Shown here: in pieces, positions 7,974 to 15,446 of the stretch
Layout of the letters: every line of letters begins with the position of its first letter
Position numbering within the stretch: the first letter of the stretch is position 1
Source of the DNA: Streptomyces showdoensis
GTDB taxonomy: Bacteria > Actinomycetota > Actinomycetes > Streptomycetales > Streptomycetaceae
Direction of reading: 5' to 3'
Length of the DNA stretch: 64,000 nt
NCBI RefSeq assembly: GCF_039535475.1
Contig: NZ_BAAAXG010000026.1
Span: forward strand, 248,001 to 312,000
Made by a program: the position numbers and the translations under genes
The notes under the pieces: model-generated
What the model was told of the DNA's origin: nothing
What the model saw: only the letters and a program-made list of their open reading frames with translations
The model's database searches: none

Positions 7974-8840
7974 ATGTGGATTGGGGTTCCGAGTCGGTAT
8001 CCCAATGAGGGCGGACTACGCGAGATCCGCGACGGCGCTAAGTCGTTTGACCGCAGCCCGGATCTCGGCGTCACTGAATTCCGGTCACTCGGCGGCGGGG
8101 TAACAACATGGACAGCGTCTAATGCCCCGCGCCGGTACAAGCTGGTGTGGGATGCGATGCTACCCGAGGACGTTCGGCACATAGACTTGCTGGCTCGACA
8201 GAGCTACAGCTTTGAGCCGGTGGCAGTTCTCGACCCTCTGTCCACCAACCTGCTGGGAAATCGTCAGGCGGAAGGCAGGGGCAGCACTACTCAATGGGGC
8301 GTGGTGCCGGGGGAGATTACTTTCATGGCTACGGACACGGAGCCTTTCCGCCAGGTTGCAGATGTTCGAGTTGTCCCGGCAAGCGGTGCGGCAGAGCTGG
8401 CGTGGGTTAATCCGGCCTGGTCTTATTTCCCTGTCCCCGCAAACCAACGTGTCACCTGGTGGTCGGAGTCTGCTTCGTCTCCCTCCTACTCTCCGAAGGT
8501 AGAGGGTGTGTACCTGCACTGGTACACGCGAGCCAAGACGTTCATCAGCTCGGCTGTGCAGACAGATACGACGCGGCCCCTTGTGGCAGTTAGCCCGGCA
8601 AACGCAGCGTTTATGCGCCCTGCCGTGAGACTCAAGGCAACCGGCCTGTTCCCTACCGGATTTGCCGCCCTCAGCCTCGGGGACACGTCTGCGTCCTTGC
8701 TCGCCGGCTCTCGTCCGATCGGCGAGGGCAGCATGGCCCACAGCATCACGGCGTACCGGCACGCAGCCACTCCCCGGGACGGGGCTTACAGGGACATCGG
8801 GCTGGACCTGGTGGAGGTGACGAGTAGTGCAGCCGGCTAG
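7974..8840 (+). CDS. Distal tail / minor tail protein
   Basis: This 288-residue beta-rich protein is the first gene after the tape measure, the position of distal tail (Dit-like) proteins. It begins with a hydrophobic beta hairpin (MWIGVPSRYPNEGG) and contains several Trp/Tyr-rich strands. The central part (residues 150-190) could be an inserted carbohydrate-binding-like module. It should form the ring that joins tube and tip. A GGAGGTGA site (7962-7969) precedes the ATG. The 3' end overlaps the next start by 14 bases. Confidence 0.65.
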   Translation: MWIGVPSRYPNEGGLREIRDGAKSFDRSPDLGVTEFRSLGGGVTTWTASNAPRRYKLVWDAMLPEDVRHIDLLARQSYSFEPVAVLDPLSTNLLGNRQAEGRGSTTQWGVVPGEITFMATDTEPFRQVADVRVVPASGAAELAWVNPAWSYFPVPANQRVTWWSESASSPSYSPKVEGVYLHWYTRAKTFISSAVQTDTTRPLVAVSPANAAFMRPAVRLKATGLFPTGFAALSLGDTSASLLAGSRPIGEGSMAHSITAYRHAATPRDGAYRDIGLDLVEVTSSAAG

Positions 8841-11064
8841 CGCCGCGCTTACTGCGGCCCTCGCACTCGGGCAGCGCACTGCCGCACACACGCTGCGGCT
8901 CGGAGGCCGGGACGTCTCGGCGCAGGTCGAAAGCTGGTCTCTTGACCGGGCCTACGGCACCGACTTGCCCGACTCGATGAGAGCGTTCAGCGGGTCCAGT
9001 AGCGCGCAGCTCGACGTCACGGTGACGGGGGCAGGTGGCAAGAGCGCTCCGGCACTGTACGGCCCGTGGGCCCCGCGCTCGTCCGGTGACGTGGCGCGCC
9101 CTGGACAGTCCGTCGTACACGGGTGGGGTGTGGGCGGTACGTCGCTGGACGCATTCCGCGGCAAGGTCAGAACCCGGTCTGCGGAGTCGGGGTCTGACGT
9201 GGTGCGGCTGTCTGCGCTCGATGGTGCCGAACGGCTGCGGCAGCCAGCCCGGCTCCCGTACCCCGACATCCCGCTGAGGACTGTCACACCGGACAGTCTC
9301 GTTCTCTACTGGGTTACCTCCTGCACGTGGGTTGTGGATCACCTGCTACGGAGCGCAGGAATTCACACGTGCCCGCCTCCGCGCAGCACGGCAATTTTCT
9401 ATGCACCCATGCACGGTGGCCTCACCCCAACCATCGGAAGTGTGGAGCGCCTGTCTGGCCTGTGGTCGTTCTGGACCAAGACAGGGGCGCCTTTTGAGAG
9501 CGCGATGGACGGGACCTTTTCTACGGCCGAGGCGAACTACCGGCCGGCCGTGGCCACCGTCAATCGCACCAGTGATGGGCTTTGGCTGGAGGGTTGGGCG
9601 AACACTACTTTCAGCAATCCGAACACAGATCAGATTCTTCGGTACAGACTCCAATACGACACGGGGACTGACTCGCGCTTCGTGTCTCTTGAGATCAACT
9701 TCCTCACCGGCACCATGACGGCCAGCCACGGAGCAAATGCCGACCCTGCGTCGAATCAGCGAGTGTCGTGGAACACGTCGGCTGCCATGGGCGCAGGCAC
9801 CTATCACTTCGGGTGGTGGCTGCGCTGGAGCTCTACGGGGGTGCCCACAGTCGCCCCCGTGGTGACGAAGAACGGCACCGCTTGGGCGGGGGCAGACCAA
9901 AGCCTGGCAACAGCTCCGTCGCCCCCGGGCGAACTACGCGCTGTGAATCTCGTGGTGACGAACCTGCGCATCGAGGCCATGCAGATCTCGCAGCTCGCGG
10001 CCAAGCCGGCTACCGACGCGGAACGCACCCTGACGGGAACATGGACCAAGGGCGCGACCCTCGGAACACCCGCGTTCCCCATGGCGGTCTTCCCGGCGGT
10101 CTCCGGAGATGTCTGGTCGGTTCTCACCGACATCGCTCGGGCCACGCTGTCCACAGTCGAGGTCGACCGGGACGGGTTCATCAGATGGCAGGACTACACC
10201 CGGTGGGCGGCGACGCCAACCACGCCCGCACTCACGGTCTCATCTGCCCGGGAACTGGCGAGTCTCACAGTCACTGAAGAAATCGACGCGTGCCGGAACG
10301 CCGTAGCCGTGAAGTGGCAGAACTGGGCAGGCCACGACTACGAGTTGGCGGGTCTCACAGACTCCCCGGCCACCCCGATTGCGGTAGCGGCAGGGGCAAC
10401 GATTACCCGCAGCATGCCAACAAGCGAAGACCGCTACGATCCGGTCCCGCCGACCATCACAGGGGCGCTGAGCGGCTGGGGAAACCTGATCATCCGCACA
10501 GCAGCCGCCACCACGGCCCCCCTCGTGCGCGGCGCAGCGGAATACAGCATCCGCCGCGAGGACGGCACGGTCTATCTCACCGTGCGGAACCGCTCGGCGA
10601 GCACGTTCTACTACCACGCGTGCAATCTCGGGACCCCGAAGCCGTCGCAGACCACGGGAACGCCCGTGGTGTCCCTCGCGGCGGAGCGAGATGCGGCAAG
10701 CCAAGCCGCCTATGGCATGCAGTCGTTCGAGCATGACGGTGCCCCCTGGATTCAGGACGGGGGCACCGGACGCGACGTCGCCAAAGCCCTAATCAAGGCA
10801 GGCGCCGTTCCTGCCCCGCAGCTCCAGAGCGTGGAGATTCTTCCCAACCCTCGCGTTGATCTCGGGGACGTGGTCCGCGTCGTCGACACCACGGGCGCAC
10901 AGCTCGACACCCTCGCATGGGTAATCGGAATCCGTACCGAAGGCAGCGGGACCGCCGTGCGGCAGACGCTCACGCTGCGCGGGGTGGCAAGCAACGGCAT
11001 GCCGGCGGACACGGGGCTTACCCCGGACCCGCCCACGCGCCCAGGGGCACCGCCACCGGTCTAA
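8827..11064 (+). CDS. Minor tail (tip/hub) protein with lectin-like insertion
   Basis: The GTG start at 8827 lies inside the previous gene behind GGAGGTGA. The 745-residue product has an N-terminal hub-like part (residues 1-150), a lectin-like jelly-roll insertion (about 195-380, starting AIFYAPMHGGL; many Trp and Asn residues), and a C-terminal hub part with repeated beta segments. LamG-type insertions in tail tips commonly bind cell-surface glycans, so this is the best candidate for host recognition in the window. No separate fibre gene follows. Confidence 0.65.
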   Translation: MQPASAALTAALALGQRTAAHTLRLGGRDVSAQVESWSLDRAYGTDLPDSMRAFSGSSSAQLDVTVTGAGGKSAPALYGPWAPRSSGDVARPGQSVVHGWGVGGTSLDAFRGKVRTRSAESGSDVVRLSALDGAERLRQPARLPYPDIPLRTVTPDSLVLYWVTSCTWVVDHLLRSAGIHTCPPPRSTAIFYAPMHGGLTPTIGSVERLSGLWSFWTKTGAPFESAMDGTFSTAEANYRPAVATVNRTSDGLWLEGWANTTFSNPNTDQILRYRLQYDTGTDSRFVSLEINFLTGTMTASHGANADPASNQRVSWNTSAAMGAGTYHFGWWLRWSSTGVPTVAPVVTKNGTAWAGADQSLATAPSPPGELRAVNLVVTNLRIEAMQISQLAAKPATDAERTLTGTWTKGATLGTPAFPMAVFPAVSGDVWSVLTDIARATLSTVEVDRDGFIRWQDYTRWAATPTTPALTVSSARELASLTVTEEIDACRNAVAVKWQNWAGHDYELAGLTDSPATPIAVAAGATITRSMPTSEDRYDPVPPTITGALSGWGNLIIRTAAATTAPLVRGAAEYSIRREDGTVYLTVRNRSASTFYYHACNLGTPKPSQTTGTPVVSLAAERDAASQAAYGMQSFEHDGAPWIQDGGTGRDVAKALIKAGAVPAPQLQSVEILPNPRVDLGDVVRVVDTTGAQLDTLAWVIGIRTEGSGTAVRQTLTLRGVASNGMPADTGLTPDPPTRPGAPPPV

Positions 11065-11078
11065 CAGAGGGGGGACAG

Positions 11079-11330
11079 ATGGACGACCAGGACGAGCTAG
11101 GTGTGCGCATCGGCGCAAGAGAGATCTACAACGAAGTAGTCGGGCTGCGCGGTGACGTGCAGCGGCTCGGACAACAGGGGGAAACCGTGGACGAGACGCT
11201 AGAAGACCACGAGACCCGCATCCGCGGTCTTGAGAGCGAGCGAGCGAAGTACGTGATCCCCGTTGCCCTCATTACCGCCGTCGCGACCGTCGTTGCCGCC
11301 GGTCTCGCCGTCGCCAAGCTCAGCGCTTAG
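11079..11330 (+). CDS. Coiled-coil membrane protein near the lysis genes (XhlA-like)
   Basis: AGGGGGGA (11,068-11,075) precedes an ATG at 11,079. The 83-residue product has a heptad-like helix (residues 20-55: GLRGDVQRLGQQGETVDETLEDHETRIRGL in pieces) and one C-terminal membrane helix (VIPVALITAVATVVAAGLAV). This is the layout of haemolysin XhlA-like proteins, which assist holins. It sits directly before a terminator and the endolysin. An anchor or spanin-like role is also possible. Confidence 0.6.
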   Translation: MDDQDELGVRIGAREIYNEVVGLRGDVQRLGQQGETVDETLEDHETRIRGLESERAKYVIPVALITAVATVVAAGLAVAKLSA

Positions 11331-11352
11331 ACACCCACCAGCACCATTCCAC

Positions 11353-11385
11353 GCCCCGTACCGGGCTTACCGGACGGGGCTTTTT
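11353..11385 (+). terminator. Intrinsic terminator between tail and lysis genes
   Basis: GCCCCGT (11,353-11,359) pairs with ACGGGGC (11,374-11,380), with CCGG/CCGG inside, followed by five Ts. Confidence 0.85.
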
Positions 11386-11404
11386 CATGCCCAACACAGG
11401 GGGA
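11381..11404 (+). repeat. Phage start-associated repeat, copy 2
   Basis: TTTTTCATGCCCAA begins at 11,381, followed by CACAGGGGGA, with the endolysin GTG at 11,408. Nearly identical to the copies at 941 and 14,128. Confidence 0.75.
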
Positions 11405-11407
11405 ATC

Positions 11408-12178
11408 GTGGCGAAGTTCAGCGGGGCAAAGTGGCACCCCATTCCGATCAACTACACCGAGGGCGGACAGAGTTCGGTCCGGGGCCTGGTCGTACACATC
11501 ATGGCGGGCACGCTCGGCGGGACCGATTCTTGGTTCCGGAATCCTGCGGCCCGATCCTCGTCTCACTTCGGGACGGGCAAGGGTGGCGAGCTTACGCAGT
11601 GGGTCGACACGACCGACCGGGCATGGGCACAGGCATACGGCAACCCCTCGTGGCTCAGCATCGAGAACGAGGGGCGAGGCGGAGACGCGCTCACGTCCGC
11701 GCAGATGGACCGGATTGCCGAGGTGTTCGCGTGGGTCCACAAGATCTACGGCGTACCGCTACAGGTCACCTCGGACCCGAACGGGCGCGGGCTCGGTTAC
11801 CACGCCATGGGCGGGAAGCCGTGGGGCAATCACCCGAGCTGCCCGGGGCCGAAGATCATCGCGCAGCTTCCCGAGATCGTCGCCCGGGCTAAGCGGCTGG
11901 CCGGCTCGCCCCCGGACAAGCCGAAGCCGGTCTATGCGCCGTTCCCGGGCGCCGCGTACTTCCGTAGGGCACCCCGCTCGGCCCTGATCACTGCCATGGG
12001 TCGCCGGCTGGTGGCCGAGGGCTGTGGGCGCTACTCGTCCGGGCCCGGTCCGCAGTGGACCGACTCTGACCGTCGCTCGTATGCCGCGTGGCAGCGAAAG
12101 CGCGGATTCACGGGCACCGACGCGGACGGGTGGCCCGGTAAGTCGACGTGGGACGCGCTGCGGGTCCCGAAGCCGTAG
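11408..12178 (+). CDS. Endolysin: N-acetylmuramoyl-L-alanine amidase with C-terminal wall-binding domain
   Basis: The GTG at 11,408 follows AGGGGGA at the right spacing; an in-frame ATG at 11,387 lies in the repeat and has no ribosome-binding site. The 256-residue enzyme has an Amidase_2/PGRP domain (residues 10-155) with zinc-ligand-type positions in VVHIMAG, SIENEG and GNHPSCPG. The C-terminal 75 residues resemble a peptidoglycan-binding module ending YAAWQRKRGFTG...DGWPGKSTWDAL. It cleaves the bond between muramic acid and the stem peptide. There is no signal peptide, so release needs the holin downstream. Confidence 0.85.
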   Translation: MAKFSGAKWHPIPINYTEGGQSSVRGLVVHIMAGTLGGTDSWFRNPAARSSSHFGTGKGGELTQWVDTTDRAWAQAYGNPSWLSIENEGRGGDALTSAQMDRIAEVFAWVHKIYGVPLQVTSDPNGRGLGYHAMGGKPWGNHPSCPGPKIIAQLPEIVARAKRLAGSPPDKPKPVYAPFPGAAYFRRAPRSALITAMGRRLVAEGCGRYSSGPGPQWTDSDRRSYAAWQRKRGFTGTDADGWPGKSTWDALRVPKP

Positions 12179-12192
12179 TGACACCGCGTGGG

Positions 12193-12217
12193 GCTGGTCC
12201 GTCCGGCGGGGACCAGC
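12193..12217 (+). terminator. Hairpin after the endolysin gene
   Basis: GCTGGTCC (12,193-12,200) pairs with GGACCAGC (12,210-12,217). No T-run follows, so it may protect the mRNA end rather than terminate. Confidence 0.45.
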
Positions 12218-12267
12218 TCGGCCGCACATCCGCCGGATTCATCACACACAGCAATAGGGGGACTCCC

Positions 12268-12519
12268 ATGCAGTTCATCAGCAAGCACCCGGCCCGTATC
12301 TACGCCGTGGCGGTCGCCGCCCTCGCCCTGGTGGCGCACTACCGGCCCGAGCTGCCGAGCGCGCTCGTCCTCGGTCTCGTGGCTGCTGTCCTCGGTGTCG
12401 GTGAGGCTGTTCAGCGCACCGAGGACCGGAAGACCGCCACGGCCGGCGAGCCGGTCCCGAACGACGACCAGGCCGACGCGCTCACCGAGCACCAGGACGC
12501 CGAGGGCGCCGCGGAGTGA
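12268..12519 (+). CDS. Holin
   Basis: AGGGGGA (12,256-12,262) precedes the ATG. The 83-residue protein has two membrane helices (residues 10-25 YAVAVAALALVAHY and 30-45 ALVLGLVAAVLGVGEAV) and a charged, hydrophilic C-terminus (DDQADALTEHQDAEGAAE). Size, topology and the adjacent endolysin fit a class II holin. It overlaps the next gene by four bases (GTGA). An actinobacteriophage holin call rests on context, as these proteins share little sequence. Confidence 0.75.
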   Translation: MQFISKHPARIYAVAVAALALVAHYRPELPSALVLGLVAAVLGVGEAVQRTEDRKTATAGEPVPNDDQADALTEHQDAEGAAE

Positions 12520-13097
12520 CCTACCGACACGTGGCACTCATGGGCCGCGCGGGCTCCGGTAAGGACACCGTGGGCAGTCGGTTGGTGCAGCGGTTCGCGT
12601 TCGCCCGTATCGCGTTCGCGGACCCGCTGCGCTCCCTCGCCCTCGATGTGGACCCCATCGTGGGACACGAGCCGACCGGCTTCGAGCCGATCCCGCTCCG
12701 TCTGTCGGACGTGGTCCGGCGGGAAGGGTGGGACCGGGCCAAGGGGCGCCCGGAAGTACGCCGTACGTTGCAGCGGCTCGGGCAGGGAGTCCGCGACCAG
12801 GACGAGCGGTATTGGCTCCGGCTCGCCCTCGCCAAGCTCGACGTAGCCGAGCGGTGGCACATCCCTGCCGTCGTCACAGACTGCCGGTACGAGAACGAAG
12901 CCCGCGCGCTGCGGGCCCGCGGCTGCCTCCTGGTGCGCATCGAGCGTCCGGGCGAGCACGGCCCCGCCGGCGAGGACGAGCGGCAGCACCGCAGCGAGAC
13001 CGAGCTAGACGACTTCCCCACGGACGCCTTGCTGACCAACGGCGGGTCCGTGGACGAGCTGTACGCGCTTGCGGACCGGCTCGCCGTACCGCGCTGA
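12516..13097 (+). CDS. Deoxynucleoside monophosphate kinase
   Basis: The GTG at 12,516 overlaps the holin stop. The 193-residue protein opens with a Walker A loop (GRAGSGKDT, residues 10-18) and has FADPLR, a typical dNMP-kinase substrate segment, and TDCRYENEA, the conserved DxRxxNE-type motif. Phages use this enzyme to supply dNDPs for replication. It is common in actinophages of the phiC31 and R4 type. The lid region around residues 60-90 is Arg-rich as expected. It is the last gene before the long inverted repeat. Confidence 0.85.
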   Translation: MTYRHVALMGRAGSGKDTVGSRLVQRFAFARIAFADPLRSLALDVDPIVGHEPTGFEPIPLRLSDVVRREGWDRAKGRPEVRRTLQRLGQGVRDQDERYWLRLALAKLDVAERWHIPAVVTDCRYENEARALRARGCLLVRIERPGEHGPAGEDERQHRSETELDDFPTDALLTNGGSVDELYALADRLAVPR

Positions 13098-13102
13098 TCA
13101 GC

Positions 13103-13209
13103 GCGAGGGGATGACGGCATGACGACCAGGCTGCCGTTTTGGTTTTCTCTCTATTTTCTTAGACGCATACCAAAAAACAGTCTGAACCGTCATCCCGTCA
13201 TCCCCTCGC
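13103..13209. repeat. Long imperfect inverted repeat, about 107 bases
   Basis: The 22-base arm at 13,103-13,124 is complementary to 13,188-13,209 with one mismatch. Inside it, 13,127-13,133 pairs with 13,178-13,184 (one G-U), and 13,137-13,143 pairs with 13,169-13,175. The loop (13,144-13,168) is pyrimidine-rich and AT-rich, unlike the surroundings. There is no gene here. It could be a strong transcript end, a processing site or the remnant of a miniature mobile element. Confidence 0.8.
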
Positions 13210-13240
13210 CACCACACACATTCACGAGGGGGACACGCCC

Positions 13241-14077
13241 ATGCCCGGAGCCATCCGGACTATCAAGCGCGGCGGCAGCCGCTTCTACGTCAACCCGAGC
13301 ACCGCCGAAAAGGTGCCGGGCGTTACGTCTATCGTCTCGATGCTCCCGAAGCCGTACCTGACTTTCTGGGCTGCTCGAATGACCGCGGAAACCGCCGTGG
13401 AGAACCTTGACGCCGTACGGGCTATCGCCGAGCGCGACCCCGCGGGCGCCGTGGACTTCCTGCGCAACGCGCACACCCGATACACCAAGCTCCGGGCAAA
13501 GGTGGGGTCGGACGCGCATGACATGTTCGAGCGCATGATTCGACTGGAAGAGATCGGCCGAGTCCACCCCGACCTGGAGCCCTACCGAATCGGCTTCGCG
13601 GAATTCCTTACCGCTGTGCGCCCGCAGCTCGTCCGTGCCGAAGACGTGGCGTGGTCGGACGAGCACCGGTACGCGGGCTCTTTTGACGCCATTGTGCGCG
13701 TGCGGCTCGGCGAGGACGGTAAGCCCGACCATGAAAACGGCGAGTGGCACACGCTCGTTGTTGACTGGAAGACGAGTAAAAGCGCTTATCCGGACGTCGC
13801 GCTACAGCTTGCCGCGTACGCGCACGCCGACCGGCTGATTTCCCCGGACGGTACTTCCGAGCCCATGCCGCACATTGACGGTGCTGCGGTTCTGCACATC
13901 ACGCCCGAGGGGTGGGTGTTCAAGCCGGTCCGGATCGATGAAGAGATCTTCAATGTCTTTCTGACGCTGCGGCACGTCTTCCACTGGGACCGCGATCTTT
14001 CCAAGACCGTTTTCGGCGTCCCAATTGCAGAGAGCGTCCGCCGGCTTGTCACAGGTACGCAGCGGCGAGCCGCTTAA
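13241..14077 (+). CDS. RecB-family (Cas4-like) PD-(D/E)XK exonuclease
   Basis: The ATG lies behind AGGGGGA (13,227-13,233). The 278-residue protein shows the nuclease core: an early His motif (GSDAHDMFE, about residue 91), GSFDAIV (Asp near residue 147), VVDWKTSK (the D-x-K motif, about 174) and QLAAYA (motif QxxxY, about 187). These are the conserved features of phage RecB/Cas4-type exonucleases, which act in recombination or DNA end processing. No single-strand-annealing partner is obvious next to it. Confidence 0.8.
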   Translation: MPGAIRTIKRGGSRFYVNPSTAEKVPGVTSIVSMLPKPYLTFWAARMTAETAVENLDAVRAIAERDPAGAVDFLRNAHTRYTKLRAKVGSDAHDMFERMIRLEEIGRVHPDLEPYRIGFAEFLTAVRPQLVRAEDVAWSDEHRYAGSFDAIVRVRLGEDGKPDHENGEWHTLVVDWKTSKSAYPDVALQLAAYAHADRLISPDGTSEPMPHIDGAAVLHITPEGWVFKPVRIDEEIFNVFLTLRHVFHWDRDLSKTVFGVPIAESVRRLVTGTQRRAA

Positions 14078-14100
14078 CCAAACAGAAAACACCTAAGCAC

Positions 14101-14132
14101 GGACGAGCGCACCTAGGCGTCTCGTCCTTTTT
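14101..14132 (+). terminator. Intrinsic terminator
   Basis: GGACGAG (14,101-14,107) pairs with CTCGTCC (14,121-14,127), with CGC/GCG inside, followed by five Ts. Confidence 0.85.
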
Positions 14133-14152
14133 CATGCCCAAAACCAGGGGGA
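14128..14152 (+). repeat. Phage start-associated repeat, copy 3
   Basis: TTTTTCATGCCCAA begins at 14,128, followed by AACCAGGGGGA and the ATG at 14,159. Same module as at 941 and 11,381. Confidence 0.75.
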
Positions 14153-14158
14153 TACAGC

Positions 14159-14857
14159 ATGGCTCTGCGCATTTTCGAGACCGACCCGGACGCGATGCCG
14201 AAGGGTTCTTTCTCTGACGACACGGTGGGTCGCTTCCACTCGGGTCGTTCCGTTAACGGCATTCCGGAAGCGCTCTCCGCGTGGAAGGTTTCCACGGGTG
14301 ACCCGGACGTGGCGGACGCTATCGCTCATCTCATGGGCGGTACTCCCGAGGAGACCGATTCCACGTCGGAAAACTTCATCGAGATTCTGACAGAGGCGAA
14401 GCGCGTCAAGGTAGTTCTCGCTGGCGCGGACGCGATCACGTCGGACATGAAGCTGTGGAACGGCAACGTTCTCATTCACCACTGCGACGGTGTCGAGTTC
14501 CTTTCTCCGGATGAGGACCGGGGTAAGGCGTGCGGCTGCCCGGCCCTGATGGAGGACCGTAAGGCGGCTGCGAAGACGAAGCGCGGCCCGTCCCCGAGCA
14601 TTTCGGTTCTGTTCCGGCTCGCCGAGGATTACGACCTTGGCCTTTTCCGTTTCCAGACCGGTTCATGGAAGCTCGCCGAGACGCTGCACGAGATCGGCAA
14701 CGCGCTCGACAAGATCAAGGGCGAAGCCCTCGCCGAGCTGGGCATTGAGCTGGTGGAGTACACCACCAAGAAGGGCCGAGACGTCTCGTACTTCAAGCCG
14801 GTTGTAAAGGTTCTCAAGTCCTGGAACGACGCGGTTGCGGAGCCGACTCCGTTCTAG
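14159..14857 (+). CDS. Gp3-like recombination directionality factor (phiC31 type)
   Basis: This 232-residue protein matches what I know of the phiC31 gp3 family: an N-terminal IFETDPDA motif, VGRFHSGR, STGDPDVADAI and HLMGG, a CGCP cysteine pair (about 122-125), and a helical C-terminus with FTT/YTTKKG-type segment. Gp3 binds the serine integrase and switches it from integration to excision. Its presence implies a large serine integrase elsewhere in this prophage; none is in the window. The ATG has AGGGGGA upstream. A replication-related second role cannot be excluded. Confidence 0.75.
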   Translation: MALRIFETDPDAMPKGSFSDDTVGRFHSGRSVNGIPEALSAWKVSTGDPDVADAIAHLMGGTPEETDSTSENFIEILTEAKRVKVVLAGADAITSDMKLWNGNVLIHHCDGVEFLSPDEDRGKACGCPALMEDRKAAAKTKRGPSPSISVLFRLAEDYDLGLFRFQTGSWKLAETLHEIGNALDKIKGEALAELGIELVEYTTKKGRDVSYFKPVVKVLKSWNDAVAEPTPF

Positions 14858-14863
14858 CCGGCC

Positions 14864-14894
14864 GAGGGGCCTGGCACGGTTCGGGCCCCTCTTT
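14864..14894 (+). terminator. Intrinsic terminator
   Basis: GAGGGGCC (14,864-14,871) pairs with GGCCCCTC after a 12-base loop (14,884-14,891), followed by TTT. Confidence 0.7.
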
Positions 14895-14909
14895 CACGGG
14901 GGTATCCAC

Positions 14910-15446
14910 ATTCCGATTCTGGAACTGTGCGCCGGATACGGCGGAATCGGTCGGGCCGTAGAGGCACTGACCGGAGAGAGAATCAGATACGTTGCGGAAG
15001 TCGATCCGTATGCGTCTCTGATCCTCGCCAACCGGTATCCGCACGCACCGAATCTCGGAGACATTACCAAATACGACTGGTCCACCATTTCTGGTGAGGT
15101 GGACATCATTACGGCAGGTTTCCCCTGCCAGGACATCAGCAACGCAGGGAAGCGGGCGGGGATTCACGGTGCGAGGTCGGGTATCTGGGAAAGCGTACTC
15201 GGGGCCATTCGCGTTCTTCGACCACGGCTCATTTTCCTGGAGAACGTATCCGCCATCCGAAACAGGGGCCTCGCGCACGTACTCGCGGGACTGGCCGAGG
15301 CACGGTACGACGCAAGATGGTGTTGCCATCGGGCTTCCGCAACTGGAGCCGCCCACCACCGCGATAGATGGTTTCTCATCGCTTCCCCTACTCCCCACCC
15401 CTCTGGCGTCAGACGCCACGAAGGGGCCGGACTTCGCGAGGGATGA
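14910..15446 (+). CDS. Cytosine-5 DNA methyltransferase, catalytic part (motifs I-VIII)
   Basis: The product (about 178 residues) carries motif I (LELCAGYGGIG), motif IV with the catalytic Cys (AGFPCQDISNAGK), motif VI (FLENVSA) and motif VIII (HHRDRWFLIA). It stops at 15,444-15,446 without target-recognition domain or motifs IX-X, which lie in another frame downstream. The only start with good spacing to the GGGGG site (14,898-14,902) is ATT at 14,910. A TTG at 14,835 would need the terminator hairpin to be translated. It may be one subunit of a split enzyme, or a damaged gene. Confidence 0.65.
   Translation: MPILELCAGYGGIGRAVEALTGERIRYVAEVDPYASLILANRYPHAPNLGDITKYDWSTISGEVDIITAGFPCQDISNAGKRAGIHGARSGIWESVLGAIRVLRPRLIFLENVSAIRNRGLAHVLAGLAEARYDARWCCHRASATGAAHHRDRWFLIASPTPHPSGVRRHEGAGLREG

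Noticed and set aside
11387..11407. ATG as endolysin start
   Set aside because: It is part of the repeated CATGCCC element and lacks a ribosome-binding site; GTG at 11,408 has AGGGGGA at the right distance.
13119..13361. Open frame across the long inverted repeat
   Set aside because: It reads the hairpin and the out-of-frame start of the nuclease; no coding features.
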